NCBI GenBank assembly: GCA_035570275.1
Contig: DATMNI010000017.1
Span: forward strand, 1-32,014
From: DATMNI01 sp035570275
GTDB taxonomy: Bacteria > Acidobacteriota > Terriglobia > Bryobacterales > Bryobacteraceae
Length of the DNA: 32,014 nt
Direction of reading: 5' to 3'
Below, one piece after another: positions 8,001-14,050 of the stretch (position 1 is the stretch's first letter; each line of letters starts with the position of its first letter). The translations under genes and the position numbers were made by a program. The notes below the pieces were generated by a model that saw nothing but the letters and a program-made list of their open reading frames with translations, did not search any database and was not told the origin of the DNA.

Positions 8001-8128
8001 TGGTCCGCAGGTACGCTGTCTACTCCACGCAGTTGAAGAAGTTCGCGGTAGACCTGCGCACCAAGGATTTCAGCGCTTCGAAGCTCGAGGATCTGCTGGA
8101 ACAATACAAACTGGCGGTGGTGCCATGA
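5060..8128 (+). CDS. Secreted M14-family zinc carboxypeptidase-like protein, first copy (1022 aa)
   Basis: A short signal peptide (MKLAAALLWLPLGIAPAQ) is followed by an M14 metallopeptidase domain. The zinc ligands are visible: H123 and E126 in GGLHATEV, a third His in FYNHHQ (230/231), NPDG in the substrate pocket, and the catalytic-Glu region FLTETALYR near residue 309. It would cleave peptides or amide-linked substrates in the periplasm or outside the cell. After the catalytic domain comes a Gly/Ala-rich low-complexity block (about residues 470-545) absent from the neighbouring paralogue, then a glutamine-amidotransferase-like alpha/beta domain. A ~130-residue helical C-terminal extension, also absent from the paralogue, ends the protein. 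It overlaps the next gene as ATGA, so the two are translationally coupled. The substrate is unknown. Confidence 0.88.
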   Translation: MKLAAALLWLPLGIAPAQPPTPESVLGHKPGDDFFLASYDESLGYFQKLAKATDKLKLVQVGKTTQGRDWYIAVISAAKNLAAVDKYKDTARRLALVQGLTDAQAHDLAHNGKVIVHIDGGLHATEVAAAQHTIQLAYNLVSGTDAETTAILDNVILLLWFSINPDGQNMVVNWYRGNVGTPYEVSNLPGLYQEYIGHDNNRDGYMNNMIESQVITHSNLEFYPQVFYNHHQAAPFPARIWIPPFGDPVSLNPHPLMYRWVNVFGTAMAAYLDEHDMPGAMHRGRFDDWYPGFVDHVNNFRNTVSFLTETALYRFATPHFYTTDEFPQDKRDLRTEVFYASPWRGGWWRLGDAVRYMLGGSMAVLDTAAKNREELQYDRYRAGRDVVARFTKDPPYAYIIPRQQRDPTTAAILVEKLIIDGIEMHQATRDLSANGATYKEGDWVVLMDQPFAALVKELFDVQKYPELPHPPPIMVTAGGGVAGGAGPPGPATGLPAAAAAPTGGSGRGAAGGGGAGGGGGRAAGGRGAAAGAAVGGPGGPAPPSQLPYDVTGWTLPIQMGVETVAVSQPVSDATRRQLRKIERVDAIQGKVEGAGPVYAFSHHSNAALTAVNDILAAGGAVSFAKTEPTIYTTGHADLLRKNGVNASSLKEAPDAWPVKKPRIALYEPWMGVIDEGWTRWILEQHHFPFTRVHNPDIQAGHLGEHYDTIVIAEMGTRQIMDGMAAGSVPGQYAGGIGEDGAQALRDFVTQGGTLVTFGNATLFVMDEFAVPVTNVVAGLRQDQFFCSGSLLRTEIKEPNHPVVAGLPATPAVMFERNPVFDTKPAFRGKVLATYIKDRNPLVSGFLLGAETIQGKAAALDANYGSGHLVMLAFRPQWRGQSHGTYEFFFNALYYNPSMMPEAQPREGGRGGNPQQSAWRREAELVKTELGKLLDQNRAYFTARGPAAADQGKLLENALDTFQRDRLPQLDDLRAQVEDAAVVRRYAVYSTQLKKFAVDLRTKDFSASKLEDLLEQYKLAVVP
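6506..6687. repeat. Perfect 24-bp inverted repeat bounding an in-frame Gly/Ala-rich insert
   Basis: Bases 6506-6529 and 6664-6687 are perfect reverse complements over 24 bases, with 134 bases between them, inside the first M14 gene. Each arm carries its own small hairpin (GGCCCT-CC-AGGGCC). The bounded DNA encodes the low-complexity GGGGAGGGGG-type peptide missing from the neighbouring paralogue, while the residues on both sides align. This suggests an inserted palindromic element that keeps the frame. Confidence 0.8.
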
Positions 8129-10641
8129 AGTCGCTTGCTAACGCGCGCGGCTCGGTTGGGGGGCGGCGTGGCTCTCTTCGGCGCTGGCGCGATTCGCTTC
8201 GGAGCCGTGACCGTCAGGGAGCGGTTGCGCTGTTATTTTTCCTCCTCGCCGCCACCGCGTTCGCTCAGATTCCCACGCCCGAATCCGTGCTCGGTCACAA
8301 GCCGGGCGACGATTTTTATTTGGCAACTTACGAAGACTCGCTGGGCTACTTTCAGAAACTGGCCGCGGCGACTAACCGCGTTAAGCTGGTCCACGTGGGC
8401 AAATCCACCCAGGGCCGCGAGTGGTGGATCGCCTTTATTTCCGACCCGCAGAACCTGGCGCAACTCGACCACTACAAGGATGTCTCGCGCCGTCTCGCTC
8501 AAGCCCGCGGCGTCAGCGAGGAACAGGCCCGCACGCTGGCGCGCGAGACCAGGCCCATCATCCACATCGATGGCGGCTTGCACGCCTCCGAGGTCGCCAA
8601 CCACCAGCACACCATCCAACTCGGCTATGACTTAGCCGCGCTGGAGACGCCGGAGATCCAGACCATCCGCCAGAACCTGATTGTGGAGCTCTGGTTTTCC
8701 ATCAACCCCGATGGCCAGAGCATCGTGGCCAACTGGTACCGCCAGAATGTGGGATCGCCCTACGAAGTGGCTCCCCTGCCGGTGCTCTACCAGGAGTACG
8801 TGGGCCATGACAACAATCGCGATGGCTACATGCTGAACATGCTGGAATCGCGCGAGATCACCAAGGCCACGCTGGAAACGCAGCCGCTGGTTTTCTACAC
8901 GCAGCACCAGAGCGCGCCATTTCCGGGCCGCATCTACCTGCCGCCGTTCGCCGACCCCATCTCCGGCAACATGCACCCGCTCATGCTGCGGTGGCTCAGC
9001 CTGATCGGCATGACCATCGCGCAACATCTGGACGACCGCGGCCTCACCGGCTCCATGCACCAGGAGACGTTCGACGTCTGGTATCCGGGTTACATCGACA
9101 ACATCGGCAACTTCCGCCACACCATATCTTTTTTTACCGAAACCGCGCTCTACCGCTATGCCACGCCGCACTTCTATACGGTGGACGATTTTCCATCGTC
9201 CCGGCAGGCGCTGGGTACCGAGATGCTTTATTCCAGCCCCTGGAAGGGCGGCTGGTGGCGTCTGGCCGACGCCTGCCGCTACATGTACGAGGCTGACATG
9301 GCGGTGCTGAACCTCTCGTCGAAGTACCGCGAGCAGATGACTTACAACAAGTACCGCGCCGCGCGCGACACCATCGAGAGATTCCAAAAGGAGCCGCCGT
9401 TCGCATACGAGATTCCGCGCGAACAGCATGACGCGCCGACCGCCGCTATGTTAATGGAAAAACTGATGCTGAACGGCATCGAGATCCATCAATCGGCCAA
9501 GCCCGATTCCTGGGTGATCCCGATGGACCAGCCCTGGGCCGGACTGGTGAAGGAACTTTTCGAGCCGCAGGTTTACCCGGCGTTGTCGCAGCGGCCCTAC
9601 GATGTGACCGGCTGGACGGTTCCCTACCAGATGGGCGTGGAAGTCCACACCATGACCACGCCGCTAAGCAAGGCGTTCCGCGATTCGCTGCGCAACGTGA
9701 AGGACATGAGCGGCCTGGCCTCACCGTTCAACCGCGCCGCCAACGCCAGCTTCCGGGCTGTCAATGAGATTCTCGCGGCCAACGGCAAGGTGGCTTTCGT
9801 GGGCGATGAGATCGCCGCTACGGACATCGACAAATCGAAACTGGACGCCATCCTCAGCGAGAACCACCTGCGCGCGGGGTCCGCCACCACCAAGGACGCC
9901 GCCAAAGAATCCGGTAAACCGGTCAAGGCGCGCCGCGTGGGTCTGTACCGCTCCTGGGTGGCGAGCATCGACGAGGGCTGGACGCGGTGGATTCTGGAAC
10001 AGTTCAAGTTTCCGTTCACCAACTTGTACAACGCCGATATCGTCAGCGGCCACCTAAGGGAACACTATGACGTAATCGTGATCCCCGATATGGCGGAGCG
10101 GCAGATCATCGATGGCCACCGTCGCGGTACCATTCCCGAGCAATACGCCGGCGGGTTGGGCGACGAAGGCGTTCAGGAATTGCGCGACTTCGTGACCGCG
10201 GGCGGCACCCTGATCACGTTCAACAACGCGTCGCTGTTCGCCATCAACCAGTTCAAGCTGCCGGTGGACAATGCGCTGGCCGGCCTGCGGCCCGACCAGT
10301 TTTTCTGTTCCGGCAGCCTGCTGACGGTGCACATTGAGGACGCCAAAAACCCGCTGGTGGCGGGGTTGACGCCGGACCTGGCCGTGATGTTTGAGCGCGG
10401 CCCTGCGTTTGACACCAAGACCGATTTCAAGGGCGCGGTGCTGGCGAGGTATCCGAAGGAACGGTCGCCTCTGATGAGCGGCTACCTGGCGGGCCCAGAC
10501 CGGCTGCAAGGCAAGGCGGCGGCGCTGGCAGCGGAGTACGGCAAGGGCCGCATTATCTTGCTGGGCTTCAAACCGCAGTGGCGCGGCCAGTCCCACGGCG
10601 CGTATAAGTTCTTCTTCAACGCGTTTTACTCTTTGGAGTAA
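8125..10641 (+). CDS. Secreted M14-family zinc carboxypeptidase-like protein, second copy (838 aa)
   Basis: This is a close paralogue of the preceding gene, colinear from TPESVLGHKPGDDF onward. It keeps the M14 zinc ligands (H153 and E156 in GGLHASEV, a further His in FYTQHQ) and the FFTETALYR region. It lacks the Gly/Ala-rich insert and the helical C-terminal extension of the first copy and ends just after FFFNAFYSLE. The start ATG overlaps the upstream stop (ATGA). Its N-terminus is odd: MKSLANARGSVGG and about 20 further residues are encoded by an interspersed repeat (8134-8225) lying ahead of the hydrophobic core LLFFLLAATAFAQ. The signal peptide therefore has an unusually long Arg-rich n-region, or translation starts elsewhere. 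Function is inferred from family: secreted zinc peptidase, substrate unknown. Confidence 0.87.
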   Translation: MKSLANARGSVGGRRGSLRRWRDSLRSRDRQGAVALLFFLLAATAFAQIPTPESVLGHKPGDDFYLATYEDSLGYFQKLAAATNRVKLVHVGKSTQGREWWIAFISDPQNLAQLDHYKDVSRRLAQARGVSEEQARTLARETRPIIHIDGGLHASEVANHQHTIQLGYDLAALETPEIQTIRQNLIVELWFSINPDGQSIVANWYRQNVGSPYEVAPLPVLYQEYVGHDNNRDGYMLNMLESREITKATLETQPLVFYTQHQSAPFPGRIYLPPFADPISGNMHPLMLRWLSLIGMTIAQHLDDRGLTGSMHQETFDVWYPGYIDNIGNFRHTISFFTETALYRYATPHFYTVDDFPSSRQALGTEMLYSSPWKGGWWRLADACRYMYEADMAVLNLSSKYREQMTYNKYRAARDTIERFQKEPPFAYEIPREQHDAPTAAMLMEKLMLNGIEIHQSAKPDSWVIPMDQPWAGLVKELFEPQVYPALSQRPYDVTGWTVPYQMGVEVHTMTTPLSKAFRDSLRNVKDMSGLASPFNRAANASFRAVNEILAANGKVAFVGDEIAATDIDKSKLDAILSENHLRAGSATTKDAAKESGKPVKARRVGLYRSWVASIDEGWTRWILEQFKFPFTNLYNADIVSGHLREHYDVIVIPDMAERQIIDGHRRGTIPEQYAGGLGDEGVQELRDFVTAGGTLITFNNASLFAINQFKLPVDNALAGLRPDQFFCSGSLLTVHIEDAKNPLVAGLTPDLAVMFERGPAFDTKTDFKGAVLARYPKERSPLMSGYLAGPDRLQGKAAALAAEYGKGRIILLGFKPQWRGQSHGAYKFFFNAFYSLE
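8134..8225 (+). repeat. Interspersed repeat, two-module copy inside a signal peptide
   Basis: The left module (8134-8155, containing AACGCGCGCGGCTCGG) recurs at 26317-26338. The right module (8200-8225, GGAGCCG...GGGAGCGGT) recurs at 17592-17617. GCGGCTC in the left module and GGAGCCG in the right are near-complementary, so the whole can fold back. In this copy the repeat is translated as SLANARGSV through DRQGAV. I associate such elements with Solibacter-type genomes. Confidence 0.75.
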
Positions 10642-10658
10642 GCTGAGGAAGGGGTATC

Positions 10659-11649
10659 GTGACTGATACAAACAATTACAAGCCAATTTTCGACCGAGTC
10701 GAGGCCACGCTAACTCGACTCTGGGCCGAGACTGGTAGCAAAGAAGAGGCACAACACAGCATGGACGCGGCCCAACGGGCGGAGACCAGGCATTTCAGCG
10801 ACGCGGACTACTTTCGCATTATGGTTCACGTCGCATTCTATTCTGGATTCAAAGCCGTGACGGTGGACGCGAAACTCGCACGGATTGACGCACACTTCCC
10901 GGATTATGAGAGCGTTGCCGCCTATGGCCCGCAAGAAGTTACGACCATAATGGCCGACTCCGGAATGATCCGACACAGACGTAAGATTCAGGCCTGTATC
11001 GACAATGCCAGCGAATTCAAGCTAATAGTGAAGGAGCATGGGACGTTTCAAGCGTATGTTGAGTCCTTCTTTCCGAAGGCATCCTTTGAAGGCGTCATTG
11101 AGTTAAGAATAGTTAAGAAGGGATCTGAGGAAGCGCTTCAGCTATTTGAGCAAGATCACGTCGTTCCATTTCCTCACCGACATTGGCATGCCTGTTTTAA
11201 AACCCGATAGCGTCATTAGTCGCATATTCTTTCGCCTTGGCTTCATTGAGAGCGAGGGGACGAGCGAAGACCAACTCCTCGAGACGGTTTACCAGGGGCA
11301 GAAGTTCAGGGACCTTACGAATCATCCGATTCGATACATTGATATCATCTTCGTCGCCTATGGGGCAATGAAATCAGCCAGCACCAGCACGGAACAAGGT
11401 ATCTGTTTGAAGGAGCATCCACGTTGCGACATGTGTGGTGTGACGGAATATTGCCGGTATTTCAAATCGAACAAAGTCGTTATCGACGGAACCAAGGTGA
11501 TGAACATAATTCACGTCGATGGCACGGTGGGGCAGACTCACCTGGCTTATCCACCTGAATGGAAGGGCGGTACGGTTGAGTTGGAGGTGATTGAAATGAC
11601 GCCAGTGGACGAGAGTGGCAACCCGTTTACGCCCAAGACGAAGGAATGA
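10659..11649 (+). pseudogene. HhH-GPD DNA glycosylase with EndoIII-type [4Fe-4S] motif, split by a frameshift
   Basis: Two overlapping frames together make one DNA-repair glycosylase of about 330 residues. Frame one starts at GTG 10659 after a GAGGAAGGGG ribosome-binding site. It gives the N-terminal helical part (YFRIMVHVAFYSGFKAVTV, then MIRHRRKIQACIDNA) through EALQLF near 11147. Family continuity then requires the +1 frame: SKITSFHFLTDIGMPVLKPD, the helix-hairpin-helix with the Asp of the GPD signature, RIFFRLGFI, and HPIRYIDIIFVAYG. The C-terminus has C-x6-C-x2-C-x5-C (CLKEHPRCDMCGVTEYC), the iron-sulfur spacing of endonuclease III and MutY. The gene would excise damaged bases. One extra base near 11145-11150 breaks it. 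A TTG at 11146 could in principle restart the second half. A sequencing error is the main alternative to a true pseudogene. Confidence 0.8.
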
Positions 11650-11713
11650 TCACATTGACTCGGAGGACGCCTCCCATTTGGGGACGTGGTTCACCTCGTG
11701 CCATAATCGGATT

Positions 11714-11949
11714 GTGCGCGAGTCCGTCCTCTCTCGGGTTTGCCGTGGCGCCGCAGACGCCAACATTCGCTTCGATGAGCTCAGGGATCTCCTGATTGGA
11801 TTCGGTTTCGGGTTGCGAGTAAAGGGCAGTCACCATACGAACTTGCTTCACCTGGTACGGTTTGGCAAGTGAGCCGAGCGGCTGGAGATTCAGAATTTCC
11901 TCGACGCCTTCTCGAGTGAAAATATAAACTGGCAGAGGGGGCTGAATGA
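11714..11949 (+). pseudogene. hicA: hicA mRNA-interferase toxin gene broken by an internal inversion
   Basis: From GTG 11714 the plus strand reads an ordinary HicA N-terminus: NIRFDELRDLLIGFGF, then LRVKGSHH with the catalytic His region. After base 11834 the homology switches to the minus strand. Read in reverse, 11835-11925 gives IFTREGVEEILNLQPLGS and AKPYQVKQVR, exactly the continuation expected after GSHH. Back on the plus strand, YKLAEGAE and a stop overlap the hicB ATG (ATGA). The 91-base segment has therefore been inverted in place. Re-inverting restores the frame to QVKQVR but leaves the YKLAEGAE end out of frame, so a few bases were probably also lost at the right junction. A CATAAT box seven bases before the GTG suggests leaderless transcription. 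The toxin should be inactive. Confidence 0.85.
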
Positions 11950-12155
11950 CAAGGTACGAGATCATTCTTTATTGGAGCGACGAGGACCAGGCATTCATTG
12001 CTGAAGTGCCGGAACTAGCGGGTTGCGCCGCAGACGGCCCTACCCGGCAAGAAGCTATTGCCAACGCGGAAACCGTCATCGCGGAGTGGATGGAGGCTGC
12101 GAGGGAACTTGGCCGCCCGACCCCTGAGCCCAAGGGTCGCCTCATGTTCGCGTGA
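11946..12155 (+). CDS. hicB: HicB-type antitoxin
   Basis: This 69-residue protein matches the partial RNase-H-like HicB antitoxin fold: YEIILYWSDEDQAFIAEVPE, the conserved AGC(A)ADG turn, and the helix EAIANAETVIAEWMEAA. HicB binds and neutralises HicA. Some members also repress their operon, but no separate C-terminal DNA-binding domain is present in this short form. AGAGGGGG precedes the ATG at good spacing, and the start overlaps the ancestral hicA stop. The partner toxin is disrupted, so this gene is an orphan antitoxin locally. It looks intact, with no frameshift or missing core. Confidence 0.88.
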   Translation: MTRYEIILYWSDEDQAFIAEVPELAGCAADGPTRQEAIANAETVIAEWMEAARELGRPTPEPKGRLMFA

Positions 12156-12161
12156 AACGAA

Positions 12162-12249
12162 GGCTTGCGGCCCCGACCAGTTTTTTCAGTTCCGGCAGCC
12201 TGCTGACGGTACATATTGAGGACCTTAAGAACCCCGCTGGTAGCGGGCT
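12162..12249 (+). pseudogene. Remnant of a further M14 peptidase copy
   Basis: These ~88 bases closely match 10282-10369 of the second M14 gene, including the stretch CCGGCAGCCTGCTGACGGT, with scattered substitutions and single-base indels that destroy the frame. It is much closer to the second copy than to the first. It shows a local duplication of the peptidase 3' region that has since been eroded or interrupted by the glycosylase-hicAB segment. Confidence 0.75.
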
Positions 12250-12272
12250 GAATATCTCAGAGGAAATTACTC

Positions 12273-12623
12273 ATGTGGCTTTGCTTCAATGACGGATTCC
12301 TAAGTGCCGTGGCTGACAAGAACGACCCGACGAGGCTGAAGGTTCGGGCACGACGCAAGAAGGACTTGCTGAACGTGTTCGGTCAGAACGTGGAAATCGT
12401 CAAGGACGCCGGATCTGACTATCGCTGGAGAACGTTTGTCGACCGAAAGGCGTTTGCAGCGTTAGTTGCCGCCCGGGTAGAGAAGATCAGCTACCCGAAT
12501 TTCAAGAACAGCGTTGACGACCACGATTTGCACGACCTCTACCTGGATTTCTGGGCCAAGCACAATCGTTACCAGCAGCAAGACTTGACGGAAGGTTCCA
12601 CAAGCAGTCGGAAGACTAAGTAG
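12273..12623 (+). CDS. Small conserved-type hypothetical protein
   Basis: This 116-residue soluble protein has no signal peptide. GAGGAAA stands upstream of the ATG at usable spacing. The order of motifs MWLCFNDGFLSAV, LKVRARRKKDLLNVF, DYRWRTFVDRKAFAALVA and YPNFKNSV resembles a recurrent family of uncharacterised bacterial proteins often found near mobile or toxin-antitoxin genes. That resemblance is from memory and carries no function. Net charge is balanced with a basic centre, and the C-terminus is Gln/Ser/Lys-rich and probably disordered. It sits just after hicB and the peptidase remnant, convergent with the DUF1552 gene. Confidence 0.65.
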   Translation: MWLCFNDGFLSAVADKNDPTRLKVRARRKKDLLNVFGQNVEIVKDAGSDYRWRTFVDRKAFAALVAARVEKISYPNFKNSVDDHDLHDLYLDFWAKHNRYQQQDLTEGSTSSRKTK

Positions 12624-12687
12624 ATTCCGTGTCTCTCGGTCCGTAGGTTGTGTTATGTTCCTGCAACCGTCGCCGGCCGTGCGGCCG

Positions 12688-14025
12688 TCAGACCAACAAC
12701 GCGCCAAGCTTCTTGGTCGCCGTGGGGAACTTGCCCAGCCCGGCCTGCAACACCTCATCGGCCAGCGTCAGGTACACGTCGCCCACCGTGCCGGTGATCC
12801 TGGTGTGACTCCCCTTCGCCAGACGGCCGAGACCGCCGGCAACGATCATGGCCAGGCCGCTGTTCTTGTGCGGATTGGCTTCGGCATGCTCGTGCACGTA
12901 TGCCAGGCAGCAGTGATCGAAGAGTGTGCCATCGCCTTCCGGGACCGACTTCAGTTTGGCAACCAGATATGCAAACTCCTCGACGTGCCACCTGCAAATG
13001 TCCCGCAAAACGCGCTGGCCTTCCACGCCGTCGGCTCCTGGCGCTTTTCCATCGGCGTGCGTGTAATCATGGTGCCTTGACGACGTATAGCCGAGCCATG
13101 GGAACCTGGACAGTCCCTGACACTTGGTCAACATATAAGAGGCCACCCGCGTCTGCCGGGTCGCCAGCGCCTGCACCAGCAGATCGCTCTGCAGTTTGGC
13201 GATGCGCGGCCAGTCTTTCATATCGCCTTCGAAATCCGGGGGATCGATGCGCCGATATTCGGGAGGCAGGCCGGCAATCGAGCGCTCCAGGTCGCGAATG
13301 CCGGAGAGATGCTCGTCCACGCGAGCCTGATCGTCGGTCGGCAGCTTCTTCTTCAGAGCCGTGGCGTCCTGCCGGACCGCGTCCAGAATGCTGCGCTTCC
13401 GGTTCACCCATCCTTCCTCGCGGGTGCCGAACAGGCGGTCGAATAGCCGGTGCGGGATCATCTCCGGCGGCAGGGCGCGCTCGAACCCGGACCAGCTCAT
13501 ATTCCGCTGCATGCTCAAGCCGAACGACTCCTGCGAGACGCCGATCTGCAGCGAGCGGAACCGCGAGTCGTCGCCGATCTTCGTCGCGATCAACTGATCG
13601 ATCGACGGCCCCTGCGGCCCTCGCCCCGTGTGGTGCGTGCCGGTCATCAGGCCGGACATGGAGTTGGTGTGACCGTTGCCCATTCCGCCCGCGGCTGCGT
13701 TGTCCACGCCGCTCAGCACGTGGAAGTCGGCCCGGAACGGCGCCAGCGGCGAGAGGCACGGCGTCATGCGGTAGTTGGTGCCTTCCTCCGAGGGAATCCA
13801 GTACCGCTCCGGAATGCCGTTGCCGTTGAACCACAGCACGAAACGGCTCTCGATGGCCTTCTCGAGGCCTTCGGCGGGAGGCTCGGCGGCGTACGCCGTG
13901 CCCAGCGAATTGAACATCGAGACCAGCGGCGGCAGCCCTACCAGAATGGGCGCCCCGGAGGCCGTCAGCCCCTTCAACAGAGACCGGCGGGAAAGTCGAA
14001 CGCGCTTAGTGATTACTTGCGACAT
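12688..14025 (-). CDS. DUF1552 secreted protein (Tat-type signal)
   Basis: This 445-residue protein opens with a twin-arginine-like signal (LSRRSLLKGL, hydrophobic region, then AYAAEP), so it is probably exported folded. The body matches DUF1552: VLWFNGNGIPERYW, an early SGVDNAAAGGMGNGHT segment, and a late LFDHCCLAYVHEHAEAN and TLADEVLQAGLG region. DUF1552 proteins occur beside DUF1592-type cytochrome proteins in planctomycetes, verrucomicrobia and acidobacteria, and are thought to belong to extracellular polymer-degrading or oxidative systems; no reaction is established. GGAAGG precedes the ATG at good spacing. The stop of the DUF1592 gene lies 25 bases upstream, so the two form an operon. 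Confidence 0.9.
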   Translation of the reverse strand: MSQVITKRVRLSRRSLLKGLTASGAPILVGLPPLVSMFNSLGTAYAAEPPAEGLEKAIESRFVLWFNGNGIPERYWIPSEEGTNYRMTPCLSPLAPFRADFHVLSGVDNAAAGGMGNGHTNSMSGLMTGTHHTGRGPQGPSIDQLIATKIGDDSRFRSLQIGVSQESFGLSMQRNMSWSGFERALPPEMIPHRLFDRLFGTREEGWVNRKRSILDAVRQDATALKKKLPTDDQARVDEHLSGIRDLERSIAGLPPEYRRIDPPDFEGDMKDWPRIAKLQSDLLVQALATRQTRVASYMLTKCQGLSRFPWLGYTSSRHHDYTHADGKAPGADGVEGQRVLRDICRWHVEEFAYLVAKLKSVPEGDGTLFDHCCLAYVHEHAEANPHKNSGLAMIVAGGLGRLAKGSHTRITGTVGDVYLTLADEVLQAGLGKFPTATKKLGALLV

Positions 14026-14050
14026 GAACGCCTTCCATATTTGGAATTAT

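Noticed and set aside
11627..11965. Minus-strand frame containing a HicA-like C-terminal half
   Set aside because: It lacks the HicA N-terminus and a start signal. The match is fully explained by the inverted 91-base segment of the plus-strand hicA gene.
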